DNA of 32,580 nucleotides from Siphonobacter sp047605205 (GTDB lineage Bacteria > Bacteroidota > Bacteroidia > Cytophagales > Spirosomataceae): positions 1 to 32,580 of the forward strand of contig JASGGE010000023.1 in the NCBI GenBank assembly GCA_047605205.1, given 5' to 3'. The translations under genes were made by a program, and so were the position numbers. This document shows, in pieces, positions 1 to 8,801 of the stretch. The notes under the pieces are model-generated. The model had not been told where the DNA came from, searched no databases, and worked only from the letters and a program-made list of their open reading frames with translations. The stretch's first letter is position 1; each line of letters begins with the position of its first letter.

Positions 1-212
1 GCACAAGCAACTGGGACAATCCTAAACTTGTCAACCTATATTAGGACGACTCATATAAATTTAAGTTTTGGGACTATCCGCAAATGTAGTATCTGGAACA
101 GATCAATCAATAGCGTTTTAAAAATCTTACGCTAAAATTTATTAATCCTTCGGTATTATTCTGCAAATCCATAGATTTAAGCCAATTTATTCTAGAAATA
201 TAGATTATTACT
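1..212. other. Non-coding left edge with degenerate repeats
   Basis: No convincing gene is present. The first 105 bases carry related decamers: GGGACAATCC at 13-22, AGGACGACTC at 43-52 and GGGACTATCC at 70-79, with a weaker GGAACAGATC at 94-103. They are 24 to 30 bases apart and in the same orientation. The rest (about 105-212) is AT-rich and lies just downstream of the efflux adaptor stop. I see no strong terminator hairpin for the efflux operon there. The repeat series could be the transposase-binding end of a mobile element lying to the left, or a regulatory region of an unseen gene. Confidence 0.4.
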
Positions 213-1352
213 TTATTTTTTAGGATGAATGGTTTGCCCATCGCGTATTTCTTCTGACGCTTTCTTGACGAGTAGCTCACCAGGATGAACCTCTCCAAAA
301 ACTTCTACTAAGGTATCAACCACATTTCCGGTTTCAACGGGCACCCACTGGGCTTTGTTACCATTTACCCGAATTACAAACACTTTTTCCGTTGAACTTA
401 CCACTGAAGTCCGGGGCACAAACAAAGTAGGCATCGAGCGTTCAACGGGTAAAGTCACCTGAGCATACATGCCAGACTTGAGCTCGTTGTTAGGGTTGGT
501 AATATCAAATTCAGCCATCATCGTGCGTTTATCTTCCATGACACTTTGGGCACTTCGTGAAAGTTTGCCCATAAACTGCTTTTCAGGTATGGCATTTACC
601 GTAAAATGAACCTTACTCTGATTTTTAAGCTGATTGGCGTATACTTCCGGAATAGCTACCGTCAATCGTAACGTCCGGCTGTCTTCCAGCACCAGCAGTG
701 GTTTAGTGCCCTCACCCGGCCCTACTAATGCTCCCGGGCTAATATTCCGTTCGATAATAACACCATCAAATGGGGCTGTAATCGTTAAATACTGAGTTAG
801 GTCCTGCTTGGTCCGCAGATTGGCCTTCGCGGCTTCGACACTCTCACGGGCAGCCATCACCATAGCACTATCGCCTTCCATTCTCGACTGAGCCTGATCA
901 ATTTCATTTAATGAAACAGCTCCTTCCATCTGATTGGTTTCCAGTAATCGGCGGTAGGTTAAGCGACTTGCCCGGTATTTCGACTGCTGCTGAATGAGGT
1001 TTGCCTGCTGGTTTTGTACTTGAGCTTTTGCCTGATTCACTTCTGAGAGTACTTCGGGGGCGTCGAGCCGTACTAATACCTGTCCTTTACGAACCACACT
1101 ACCACGATCTACCTTAACCTGGCTGGCAAAACCTTTTACTTTCGCAAAAAGGTTTACTTTGTTCCAGGGTAATAATTCGCCGGGGAGCACCACCTGCTTA
1201 CTGGGCTGTAATTCCGCAACGGTAGAAACCTCAACGGTTTGCGGAACAGCGGCTTCTTTTTTAGTTTGCTCCTTATTCTCGCTATTTGCCGAAGAGCAAG
1301 CCTGCAGACCAGCAAAAGCCGGTACTATTAACCAATACAATGAGCTTTTCAT
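213..1352 (-). CDS. RND efflux periplasmic adaptor lipoprotein (MFP/HlyD-type)
   Basis: This is the membrane-fusion subunit (379 aa) of a tripartite RND pump. It links the inner-membrane transporter to the outer-membrane channel across the periplasm. The N-terminus is a lipoprotein signal with lipobox LQAC, so Cys19 should be lipidated. A barrel-sandwich/biotinyl-lipoyl-like segment (VRKGQVLVRLDAPEV, about residues 86-100) follows. Next come an alpha-helical hairpin rich in Gln and Ala (about 100-180), the second lipoyl half with TITAPFDGVIIERNISPGA, then the beta-barrel and membrane-proximal domains (about 215-375). Its ATG overlaps the stop of the upstream pump gene by 4 nt (ATGA), so translation is probably coupled. 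It is the last gene of the operon. The substrate cannot be read from the sequence. Confidence 0.93.
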   Translation of the reverse strand: MKSSLYWLIVPAFAGLQACSSANSENKEQTKKEAAVPQTVEVSTVAELQPSKQVVLPGELLPWNKVNLFAKVKGFASQVKVDRGSVVRKGQVLVRLDAPEVLSEVNQAKAQVQNQQANLIQQQSKYRASRLTYRRLLETNQMEGAVSLNEIDQAQSRMEGDSAMVMAARESVEAAKANLRTKQDLTQYLTITAPFDGVIIERNISPGALVGPGEGTKPLLVLEDSRTLRLTVAIPEVYANQLKNQSKVHFTVNAIPEKQFMGKLSRSAQSVMEDKRTMMAEFDITNPNNELKSGMYAQVTLPVERSMPTLFVPRTSVVSSTEKVFVIRVNGNKAQWVPVETGNVVDTLVEVFGEVHPGELLVKKASEEIRDGQTIHPKK

Positions 1353-4300
1353 ACAAGTTCTTCTTGCCGTTTATAGAATTTACTTTCAGGATCCAGAGGA
1401 TCAAGAGATACTGACTGAGTAGAGGCTTTGGTTTGAATCTGGGTAAAGACACAGGGTAAAATCAGTAAGGCTGCCAGAGTCGAGGCAATCAGTCCACCAA
1501 TCACGGCCTGGCCGAGCGGTGCAATCTGGTCACCACCTTCTCCCAAACCAGAAGCCATTGGGATCATTCCGGCGACCATGGCAATACTGGTCATCAGGAT
1601 AGGACGAATCCGGCTACCGGCCGCCAGCAATACCGCTCGACGAGCATTACCAATCGAAACCCGCAGGTTTTCTGCATTCGTCACCATCAGAATGGCATTT
1701 GCTACCGATACCCCTACTGACATAATCAGCCCCATGTACGATTGCAGGTTAAGGGTGGCTCCGCAGGCGAGTAACATCAACAGAGCTCCGGCAACTACCG
1801 CAGGTACAGCCGACAGAATAACCAGCGAAAGTTTTAGGGACTGGAAGTTTGCACTTAACAATAGGTAGATAATCACGATGGCTACTAGTAATCCTGTTTG
1901 TAATCCGCTAAGGGTCTCGGTTAGTAACCGGGTTTGTCCTTTCAGCTCCACAATCACTCCCCGAGGCGGGTCACCTGCTTCTTTAATGGCCTTTTCCACT
2001 GCTTTCTGAGCCGTTCCCAAGTCAATATTCTGAAGATTCGCCGTAATGGTTACCAAGCGGTTCGGGCCAGCCCGATCATATTCGCCGGGACCGGTTTCCT
2101 GCGAGAAGCGTGCTACATCGGATAAAACCGGGTGCACTTCACCGGGCCGTAAGGGAATATTCCCAATATCGTTGGTAGATCCCATCAGATACTCTGGAAT
2201 CTGAACCTGCACCTGATACGCCAACCCTTTTGCATCATCCAGCCAAAGGTTCTTATCCGTAAATCGGCTGGACGACGTAGCGGCAACCATAGAGCGGGCC
2301 ACCTGCGTAGAAGTTACCCCCAACTGACCCGCCCGCTCGCGATCCATCGTCACCCGAAGAATTGGATAATTTAAGGGTTGAGCAATCTGAACATCCCTTA
2401 AAAATGAAATCTTCTTCATGTTATCCTGAATCAGATTTGCAAACCGTCCTGCTTCTTTCAAGTTTTTCGCAGCTACAGAAACTTCAATCGGCGTAGCTGC
2501 TCCCTGACTCATCATTTTATCCGTCAGCTCAATTGGCTCAAATGAAATGCGAGTATTGGGTAAGGCAGAGGCAATCCGCTGGCGAAGTTCTTCCTTGAGA
2601 TTATCCATTTTAACGTGATATTCTTCTTTTAGCGAAACCTGCATGACTGCTTCGTGCGGACCACTGTTAAACACGAAAATATTAGACGTCCCGTAGCTGG
2701 AAGGTACCGTACCCACATACGCAGAAGAGATTTCTACGTTTTCTGACCCAACAGCCTCTTTGATAATATCCAGTACTTTCAGGGTAGCGGCTTCGGTACG
2801 TTCAACTCGCGTTCCATCGGGCGTACGCAACCGAAGCTGAAATTGATGACTATTGGCATGCGGTAAGATGTCGGTACCTAACCAGGTAAAACATAAGACA
2901 ATCAGAGCCGTACAACCAACCAGATAACCCGTCACCACGATTCCTCTTCGAGACATCAGCCTATCTAAAAATTTGGTATAACGATGTTTAAACTTCTCGA
3001 AACCACCTTCAGGTTGATGTGGATGAAGATCTTCCTCAATAATGCTATTCATCTCATAACTGTCCAAAGCCAAAGTTGGAGCTTCATGCTCAGGATGGGC
3101 TTTCAATAACCAGTTTGATAATACCGGAACCAGCGTTTGCGATAAAAAGAATGAAGCAATCATCGCAAAACCTACGGCCAAAGACAGCGGCAGGAACATG
3201 GATTTTGGTACTCCGGTCATCACAAACGCAGGAGCAAATACCGCCAGAATAGCCAGCAGAATCAGAAATTCCGGAAAGACAATTTCTTTACAGGCATCCC
3301 AGATGGCCATGGATTTGGATTTGCCCATTTCCAGGTGTTGGTGAATATTCTCAATAGTTACTGTCGCCTGATCAACCAGAATCCCTACGGACAAAGCCAA
3401 TCCCGAGAGCGTCATGGTATTAATTGTTTGCCCGGAAAGTTGCAGCAAAATCACAGCAGTTAATACTGAAATCGGAATGGTTACCACTACAATGATTACA
3501 CTCCGCCAATCCCGCAAGAACAGGAGCACCATCAAGCCCGTTAACAAAGCTCCTAATATCCCTTCTGTTACCAAGCTTTTCAGGGCATTCGTTACATAAA
3601 CCGATTGATCAAATTCGTAGGAAATTTTTACATCTTCGGGAACAGCCTTCTGTATTTCGGGCAAGGCGGCTTTCAGGTTATTTACCACGTCCAGCGTAGA
3701 GGCATCTGATTTCTTAACGACCGGAATATAAACCGCCCGACGACCATTTACGAGAGCATAACTTACCGTCATATCGGCTCCATCTTCCACGGTTCCAATA
3801 TCCCGCACAAAAACCGTCGTTCCGGCTCCGGTACGAATGGGTATGTTTAGAAAATCTTCGGGTTTCTGAACAAGCGAGTTCACGGGTGTCATCACCGCCT
3901 GATCTCCCATACGAATATTCCCGGCCGGAGAAGGCTGGTTGTTATTGACAATAGCCTTAATAATTTCTTCTGGACTTAACTGATAACTCCGCACCAGTTT
4001 CGGATCAACCTTTACTACGATGGTTCGCTGGTTTCCCCCAAAAGGTGGTGGACTGGAAACGCCTTCAATGCGGGAGAACATGGGCCGTACGCGTGAGGAT
4101 GCATAATCCTGGATTTCGTTCAGCGAGCGGGTAGCACTTTCAAATACCAGCTGCCCTACCGGCACCGAACTGGCATCAAAACGCACTACCTGTGGCGGCA
4201 CCGTTCCCTCGGGCATATACGCTTTTGCCCGCGAAACGTTATTGGCCACTTCGGCGGCGGCCTGTGCCATATCCGTTCCCGGGTAAAACTGAAGCTTAAT

Positions 4301-4573
4301 TAGAGATAAACCCTGAATGGTTTTTACGTCAACGTCACGAATACCTGATACGTATAGGAAGTGATCCTGATAGCGGGTGGCAATGAAGCCATCCATCTGA
4401 TCGGGAGCCATACCCCCGTACGGCTGTACGACGTAAATAGTGGGCAAATCCAGATTAGGAAAAATATCGACTGGAATAGTCCGCAAGGACATCACGGAAA
4501 AAAACAGAATTCCAAATACAATCACAACGATCGCGATGGGTTTCCGTAAAGCCGATTGAATGAGTTTCTGCAT
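1349..4573 (-). CDS. RND efflux transporter, inner-membrane permease (AcrB-like)
   Basis: This proton-driven RND transporter (1074 aa, full length for the family) has the usual twofold layout: TM1 at about residues 11-30, a large periplasmic loop, TM2-6 at about 335-490, TM7 at about 545-565, a second periplasmic loop, and TM8-12 at about 890-1045. The N-terminus (LRTIPVDIFPNLDLPTI) is typical of the HAE1 side of the superfamily. In TM4 the proton-relay motif reads ILVDQATVTIEN: D401 matches AcrB D407, but the second Asp is Gln402. In TM10 the AcrB K940 position reads Ala958 (GVSVANAIL). R988 and T995 (SRIRPILMTS) match R971 and T978. It sits 45 nt downstream of the channel gene and overlaps the adaptor gene by 4 nt. 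The substrate is unknown. Family assignment is firm. Confidence 0.95.
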   Translation of the reverse strand: MQKLIQSALRKPIAIVVIVFGILFFSVMSLRTIPVDIFPNLDLPTIYVVQPYGGMAPDQMDGFIATRYQDHFLYVSGIRDVDVKTIQGLSLIKLQFYPGTDMAQAAAEVANNVSRAKAYMPEGTVPPQVVRFDASSVPVGQLVFESATRSLNEIQDYASSRVRPMFSRIEGVSSPPPFGGNQRTIVVKVDPKLVRSYQLSPEEIIKAIVNNNQPSPAGNIRMGDQAVMTPVNSLVQKPEDFLNIPIRTGAGTTVFVRDIGTVEDGADMTVSYALVNGRRAVYIPVVKKSDASTLDVVNNLKAALPEIQKAVPEDVKISYEFDQSVYVTNALKSLVTEGILGALLTGLMVLLFLRDWRSVIIVVVTIPISVLTAVILLQLSGQTINTMTLSGLALSVGILVDQATVTIENIHQHLEMGKSKSMAIWDACKEIVFPEFLILLAILAVFAPAFVMTGVPKSMFLPLSLAVGFAMIASFFLSQTLVPVLSNWLLKAHPEHEAPTLALDSYEMNSIIEEDLHPHQPEGGFEKFKHRYTKFLDRLMSRRGIVVTGYLVGCTALIVLCFTWLGTDILPHANSHQFQLRLRTPDGTRVERTEAATLKVLDIIKEAVGSENVEISSAYVGTVPSSYGTSNIFVFNSGPHEAVMQVSLKEEYHVKMDNLKEELRQRIASALPNTRISFEPIELTDKMMSQGAATPIEVSVAAKNLKEAGRFANLIQDNMKKISFLRDVQIAQPLNYPILRVTMDRERAGQLGVTSTQVARSMVAATSSSRFTDKNLWLDDAKGLAYQVQVQIPEYLMGSTNDIGNIPLRPGEVHPVLSDVARFSQETGPGEYDRAGPNRLVTITANLQNIDLGTAQKAVEKAIKEAGDPPRGVIVELKGQTRLLTETLSGLQTGLLVAIVIIYLLLSANFQSLKLSLVILSAVPAVVAGALLMLLACGATLNLQSYMGLIMSVGVSVANAILMVTNAENLRVSIGNARRAVLLAAGSRIRPILMTSIAMVAGMIPMASGLGEGGDQIAPLGQAVIGGLIASTLAALLILPCVFTQIQTKASTQSVSLDPLDPESKFYKRQEELV

Positions 4574-4618
4574 ACGATTCTAAATTAGAAATTCCGCTTA
4601 CACGTGCGTAAAAGGCGA

Positions 4619-6007
4619 TTAAGGCACTTGGTCCAGAAATAAATTCAAGTCACCTTCCGCTGCCGAAATCAACAGAAGCGAACGCCAGGCATTGCTATTG
4701 GCCACATACAAATCAATTTCAGCCCGATTAAGGGTAAGTAAACTTTGAATCAAGGTTGGCAAATCAGTCAAGCCATTTTTATAGCGAGCCTGAGCCTGCT
4801 GATAAGCCTGGCGGGCAGCCCGAAGCTGCACGGGAACCTGGCGAGCCTGTTCAAGCGTTAATCGAAACTGCGTAACGGCTTCCCGGTTCAGACGATCCAA
4901 CCGATTGCTTTGTTCTGTAAAGAGGTGCTGGAAGCGTTCGGCCTGAGCTACTTCGGCGTGGTATTCATTGCGTTGTTTAAACACATTGGTTACATTCCAG
5001 CGGGCAGACAGGCCAACCAGATAGTTAGCAACCTGATACTTAACACCGCTGGCAAAATCAGTCCGGTAAACGTCACCATCATTCAGCACCCCCGAACCAC
5101 GGGCCCAGCCTGCTCCTACCACCGCAATGGTTGGCCAGTATGCCCGACTTAAGGCCTGACTACGAGCGGCTGACCAATCAACCTGGCTGCGATAGAACCG
5201 TAACGTAGGGTGATTAAAGGAAAGACTATCTGTGGCAGATGGAGACGTAGGTAAGGCCGTATAGAAACGTAAACTATCCACCTGTAAATTATCCCGAACA
5301 ACCCCCGTTAATTCGGATAAACGCAAGCGTTGAATTTGTTCTTTTTGCTGGCTTTCAAGCAGTAGTAACTGAGCTCGTGACACTTCCGCAGTGGCAAGTG
5401 CACTATCAACCCCTGCCCGCATACCTGATTTCACGCCTGAGTCAACTACTTTTTTGAAGGTAATAGCCCGCTCCAGGTTCTGGTTTTGCAACTGAACCAG
5501 CTTCTGATTGATTAATAACGTCAGGTAAGAGTCGGTTACCCGAATCTGATGCTGAAAAAGCTCATTCTGGTAATCTTCCTGGCTTCTTTGTACATCTGCT
5601 TTGGCAGCCTTAATACTGGATTTTACGCGACCAAAATTAATAACCCGCCATTCGGCTGTGACGGATGTAAAGCTCCCAAACACGCCCTCGTAAATATTAT
5701 CAGGACGTACACCACCTGAAATGGAAACCGGCGTTGCATCACTATTGAACGTAGAACCTGCCAGGCTGTTATTGGTTGAATACGTATATTGGTCCTGAAC
5801 CATCACTATGGGGAGGCGGTCCGTTTCCACAGCCCGCTGGCGTTGCTGGGCACTCCGGACTTCGGCCTGCCTGGCTTTCAGAAAAGGAAACTGCGTAGTA
5901 CTTTGCTCCAGAATCTGGCGAAGAGATTGTACTTGTCCGTAGCCGCTGGAATAACTCATCCAGCTTATTGCGATCATCAAGTAGGTCTTAGTAAAGAAAA
6001 AACGCAT
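4619..6007 (-). CDS. TolC-family outer-membrane efflux channel
   Basis: This is the outer-membrane factor (462 aa) that forms the exit duct of the RND pump encoded just downstream. A Sec signal peptide covers about residues 1-25, with likely cleavage after SGYGQ. The mature part has the two OEP repeats. Each is a long amphipathic helical stretch rich in Gln, Ala, Arg and Leu (about 35-60 and 110-245; then 265-300 and 340-440), with beta-strand insertions such as VQDQYTYSTNNS between them. It is the first gene of the operon, which then encodes the pump and the adaptor. The upstream region carries two ATTGGGTT direct repeats that could bind a regulator. No Shine-Dalgarno is evident, as is common in Bacteroidota. 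Confidence 0.92.
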   Translation of the reverse strand: MRFFFTKTYLMIAISWMSYSSGYGQVQSLRQILEQSTTQFPFLKARQAEVRSAQQRQRAVETDRLPIVMVQDQYTYSTNNSLAGSTFNSDATPVSISGGVRPDNIYEGVFGSFTSVTAEWRVINFGRVKSSIKAAKADVQRSQEDYQNELFQHQIRVTDSYLTLLINQKLVQLQNQNLERAITFKKVVDSGVKSGMRAGVDSALATAEVSRAQLLLLESQQKEQIQRLRLSELTGVVRDNLQVDSLRFYTALPTSPSATDSLSFNHPTLRFYRSQVDWSAARSQALSRAYWPTIAVVGAGWARGSGVLNDGDVYRTDFASGVKYQVANYLVGLSARWNVTNVFKQRNEYHAEVAQAERFQHLFTEQSNRLDRLNREAVTQFRLTLEQARQVPVQLRAARQAYQQAQARYKNGLTDLPTLIQSLLTLNRAEIDLYVANSNAWRSLLLISAAEGDLNLFLDQVP

Positions 6008-6013
6008 GAATTG

Positions 6014-6040
6014 AACCCAATGGGGGAAGACTAACCCAAT
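6014..6040 (-). promoter_or_regulatory. Direct repeat pair upstream of the efflux operon
   Basis: On the minus strand ATTGGGTT occurs twice, at 6033-6040 and 6014-6021. The copies are 19 nt apart start to start, about two helical turns, and end 7 nt before the channel gene ATG. The spacing suits a dimeric regulator binding one DNA face, but no regulator gene lies beside it and the function is inferred. Confidence 0.3.
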
Positions 6041-6183
6041 TGGTTTATCAAAGGAACCACCTCAATTCTGGAGACATTTTGGAATTTAAGCTTTTATCGA
6101 GCAGAAAAGAACTTTTTACTTCTATCAATTAATATGGAAATAGTATTTCGTTAAAAAACCACAGATTCTTTGGCGATGGAATC

Positions 6184-6217
6184 AAAAAAATAAGGATGAG
6201 CCTCCTGGCTCATCCTT
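6184..6217 (-). terminator. Rho-independent terminator of the cysteine desulfurase gene
   Basis: On the minus strand AAGGATGAGCC, loop AGGA, GGCTCATCCTT (6192-6217) forms a perfect 11-bp stem and is followed by ATTTTTTTGAT. It lies 23 nt past the desulfurase stop. It separates that gene from the efflux operon, which therefore needs its own promoter. Confidence 0.9.
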
Positions 6218-6239
6218 TGGGTAACCTTAAAATGCTTTT

Positions 6240-7385
6240 CTATACTGTTGTAACTCCAATGATACTGGCTAATTTCTCAACTACCGTATCTATTTCTTCG
6301 GGTGTATTGTATTTGGAAAACGAAAAACGAACGGAAGGCCGTGATGGGTCTGTTTTTAAAGCCGCCAGCACGTGTGACCCCACATCCGAGCCACTGCTAC
6401 AGGCAGACCCACCCGAGGCCGAAATTCCTTCAATATCAAGATTGAACAATAACATTTCACTATCTGCACTGGGGGGGAAATTTACGCTTAGCACCGTGTA
6501 TAGACTTCCTTCTACATTTTCTGATTCTCCATTAAAACGAACATCCGGAATCGCTTCTTTTAAGCGTTCAATCATACGACTTTTCAACGTTTTGATATAT
6601 CGCTGATGTTCGCCCATGTCGGAATAAGCTATTTCAAGAGCTTTAGCCAAGCCTACGATTCCATACACGTTTTCAGTTCCACCCCGCATGTTACGTTCCT
6701 GAGCTCCCCCATAAATGAAAGGCGGAATTTGGTTCCCTGCCCGTGTGTACAGGAAGCCGATACCTTTAGGGCCGTGGAATTTGTGGGCTGCTCCGACGAT
6801 GAAATCAACTTTCAATTTTTGGAGATCGTGCTGGTAATGCCCCATCGTCTGGACTGTATCAGAATGAAATAGTGCGTTATAAGCCGTTGCTAATTCACCT
6901 ACTTTTTCCAGATCCAATAAGTTGGCAATTTCATTATTGCCGTGCATTAATGAAATCAGTGTGTTTGGATGAGCTGCCAGCAAACTTTCCAGATGAGCAA
7001 GATCTACCCGACCTTTTTCATCCAGATTTACGAATGAAACATGCACTAGCCCCTGTTTTTCAAGAGCTTCAGCGGTATGTAATATAGCATGATGTTCTAA
7101 AGGAGAGGTGATAATATGTTTTACTCCGGCGGCCTGCACCGTATTTCTCAGTACCGTATTGTCCGCTTCAGTACCACCAGAAGTAAAAAATAGCTCAGAA
7201 GGAGATGTATTCAGCAAATCAGCAATTTTCTTGCGGGCTCGTTCAACAGCCGAACGTACAATACGCCCGTGACCGTGAATGGACGAGGGATTCCCAAACT
7301 GCTCCAGCATGAAGGGAAGCATTTCTTCTATCACCGCTGGTTCTAACGGGGTAGTTGCTGCATTGTCTAAATATATTCTTTTCAT
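6240..7385 (-). CDS. Cysteine desulfurase (NifS/IscS family)
   Basis: This PLP-dependent enzyme takes sulfur from L-cysteine, giving alanine and a protein persulfide for Fe-S cluster or thio-cofactor synthesis. The start chosen gives MKRIYLDNAATTPLEP, the standard family N-terminus, and 381 aa. The frame is open upstream to an ATG at 7460, but that extension is not family-like and would span a promoter-like TATCTTTG at 7430-7437. An ATG two codons upstream (7391) is also possible. Visible sites are TSGGTEADN (cofactor binding, about residues 68-76), the PLP lysine K202 in AAHKFHGPKG, and the catalytic Cys329 in GGSACSSGSDVGSHVL. No iscU, sufB or thiI homologue is adjacent, so its sulfur acceptor is unknown. 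Confidence 0.93.
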   Translation of the reverse strand: MKRIYLDNAATTPLEPAVIEEMLPFMLEQFGNPSSIHGHGRIVRSAVERARKKIADLLNTSPSELFFTSGGTEADNTVLRNTVQAAGVKHIITSPLEHHAILHTAEALEKQGLVHVSFVNLDEKGRVDLAHLESLLAAHPNTLISLMHGNNEIANLLDLEKVGELATAYNALFHSDTVQTMGHYQHDLQKLKVDFIVGAAHKFHGPKGIGFLYTRAGNQIPPFIYGGAQERNMRGGTENVYGIVGLAKALEIAYSDMGEHQRYIKTLKSRMIERLKEAIPDVRFNGESENVEGSLYTVLSVNFPPSADSEMLLFNLDIEGISASGGSACSSGSDVGSHVLAALKTDPSRPSVRFSFSKYNTPEEIDTVVEKLASIIGVTTV

Positions 7386-7429
7386 AGCCATATTCAAATC
7401 ACTGGAATGGGGTACTGATGAACAAAATA

Positions 7430-7437
7430 CAAAGATA
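7430..7437 (-). promoter_or_regulatory. Candidate Bacteroidota -7 box for the desulfurase gene
   Basis: The minus strand reads TATCTTTG, an exact match to the TAnnTTTG -7 consensus. Transcription would begin near 7423, about 38 nt before the chosen ATG at 7385. A clear -33 TTG is not seen at the usual distance, so confidence is moderate. Confidence 0.35.
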
Positions 7438-7477
7438 CAAAGTCCTGCAGGAGTACGCACGTTTCCTCCGGAATCCG

Positions 7478-8425
7478 TCAGATTAACATACCTTCACCAC
7501 TTAAAATTTCTTTTCCCCGCTGATATCCGACTATAATGAGACGCCCAATATCTTCAGCAGTAAAGTTTTGAATGTCTACCGCAAGAGGAGCCTGTGGCCG
7601 TATAATCGTCAGTTTCATACGCCGTTTACCCTTCAGGGGGCCGTATTGAATAGGCGTTCCATCTTTCGGAGCCATATCATTTATAAGCTGTGCCCAGTCG
7701 AGATCATTATTAAGCGTTTCATTAACAGCAATATCCATTACCCGGTCTACTAAAGCCAGTAGATTTCCATATTCAAAAGCCTGGCCATCCATTTCTTTGG
7801 GGTGGCAGGCAATGCAAATAATTTCTTCCGCTCCGTCCAGAATGGCTCTCCGAATGGGTGCTACCTCGCGTAAGCCGCCGTCCAGATACGGGAGTTTATC
7901 ATTATTCCCAATTTTAACGACAGGCATTAGAATAGGAATTGCACTACTCGCTAAAACATAATCGAAAAAATGAGGAAAGTAAGGGTCTGCATAGACAATT
8001 CGCCCATCCATTACGTCAACAGCACCTACTTTCAAGCCCACGCCAGCGTTTTGAAGATTTTCAATGGATACCGTTTCATAAAGCAACTCTCGTAACGGAG
8101 TTGTATCTAATAGTCCTTCGAAATTCCGCCGAAACGCACTCATTCCTAACTCGTACGTCCCACGGCGATACGCCAGGCTATCGGGCGTATTAATCCGGCA
8201 TTTCCAAAATTCACACAATTGCTCAGCTGCCTGATGATATTCCGGCTCACCCTTATGCAGGGATAGTTTTCCTAGTTCATTTACCAGGAATGTAGCGTTC
8301 ATGGCTCCGGCTGAAATTCCATAAACGGCATCGGGTCTGAATCCAGATTCAAAAGTTGCTTTAATTGCACCAGCCTGAAAGGCTCCTTTTACTGAGCCGC
8401 CAGCAAGAACTAATATTTTTTTCAT
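7478..8425 (-). CDS. Patatin-like phospholipase family protein
   Basis: This is a predicted lipid acyl hydrolase (315 aa) with the patatin Ser-Asp dyad. The oxyanion loop GGSVKG is at residues 9-14, the nucleophile elbow GISAG has Ser38, and the catalytic Asp182 sits in LDGG. This is the bacterial single-domain RssA/YlbK-like size, without a signal peptide or barrel domain, so it is probably cytosolic or peripherally membrane-bound. Its substrate is not readable from the sequence. It lies 92 nt upstream of the desulfurase ATG on the same strand with no terminator between them, so read-through is possible. The 376-nt gap upstream separates it from a divergent TonB receptor. Confidence 0.9.
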   Translation of the reverse strand: MKKILVLAGGSVKGAFQAGAIKATFESGFRPDAVYGISAGAMNATFLVNELGKLSLHKGEPEYHQAAEQLCEFWKCRINTPDSLAYRRGTYELGMSAFRRNFEGLLDTTPLRELLYETVSIENLQNAGVGLKVGAVDVMDGRIVYADPYFPHFFDYVLASSAIPILMPVVKIGNNDKLPYLDGGLREVAPIRRAILDGAEEIICIACHPKEMDGQAFEYGNLLALVDRVMDIAVNETLNNDLDWAQLINDMAPKDGTPIQYGPLKGKRRMKLTIIRPQAPLAVDIQNFTAEDIGRLIIVGYQRGKEILSGEGMLI

Positions 8426-8801
8426 AATTTTTCAGACCATATCTTTCTTCAGCAAAACCTACATAACAATCTCTGAATTTTCATGATAAACTATGTTTCT
8501 ACCCTCATAATCGATACAAAGAGGCACAAACGCCAACAAAAAGTGCTTATATTTAAAAAATACAATAATCCCCCTCAATCTTCTTCCTATGTAACTTAAC
8601 AATTATTTAATATTATAAAAATTGCCATATTTCAATATTAACCTGTGAAATTCCTATATATCAGGGCATTAGTATATCATTTCCCTATTACTACACTTGA
8701 TAACTAGGTTGTTAGAAAGCGAAATCATGCTTTAATTTGCAATATAAATCTAACGAGCAATTACTGCCTTAACTCCAATTTTAACTAATCCAATCAATTT
8801 T
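8426..8801. other. Divergent AT-rich intergenic region, patatin gene / TonB receptor
   Basis: No gene is supported in these 376 bases. The region is very AT-rich. It holds an AT-only inverted repeat, TTAATATT at 8607-8614 against AATATTAA at 8634-8641, which is weak evidence of function given the composition. The receptor promoter is probably near 8709-8739. No clear promoter was found for the patatin-like gene. Confidence 0.5.
8709..8739 (+). promoter_or_regulatory. Candidate promoter of the first TonB receptor
   Basis: TTG at 8709-8711 and TTAATTTG at 8732-8739 are 20 nt apart. This approximates the Bacteroidota -33 TTG and -7 TAnnTTTG arrangement with one mismatch in the -7 box. It would give a leader of about 55 nt before the ATG at 8802. 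Confidence 0.3.

Noticed and set aside
107..298. Minus-strand 63-codon frame at the left edge
   Set aside because: It overlaps the C-terminus of the efflux adaptor in another frame and its translation has no family-like pattern.
8607..8641. TTAATATT / AATATTAA inverted repeat
   Set aside because: Made only of A and T in a very AT-rich stretch, so it carries little information.
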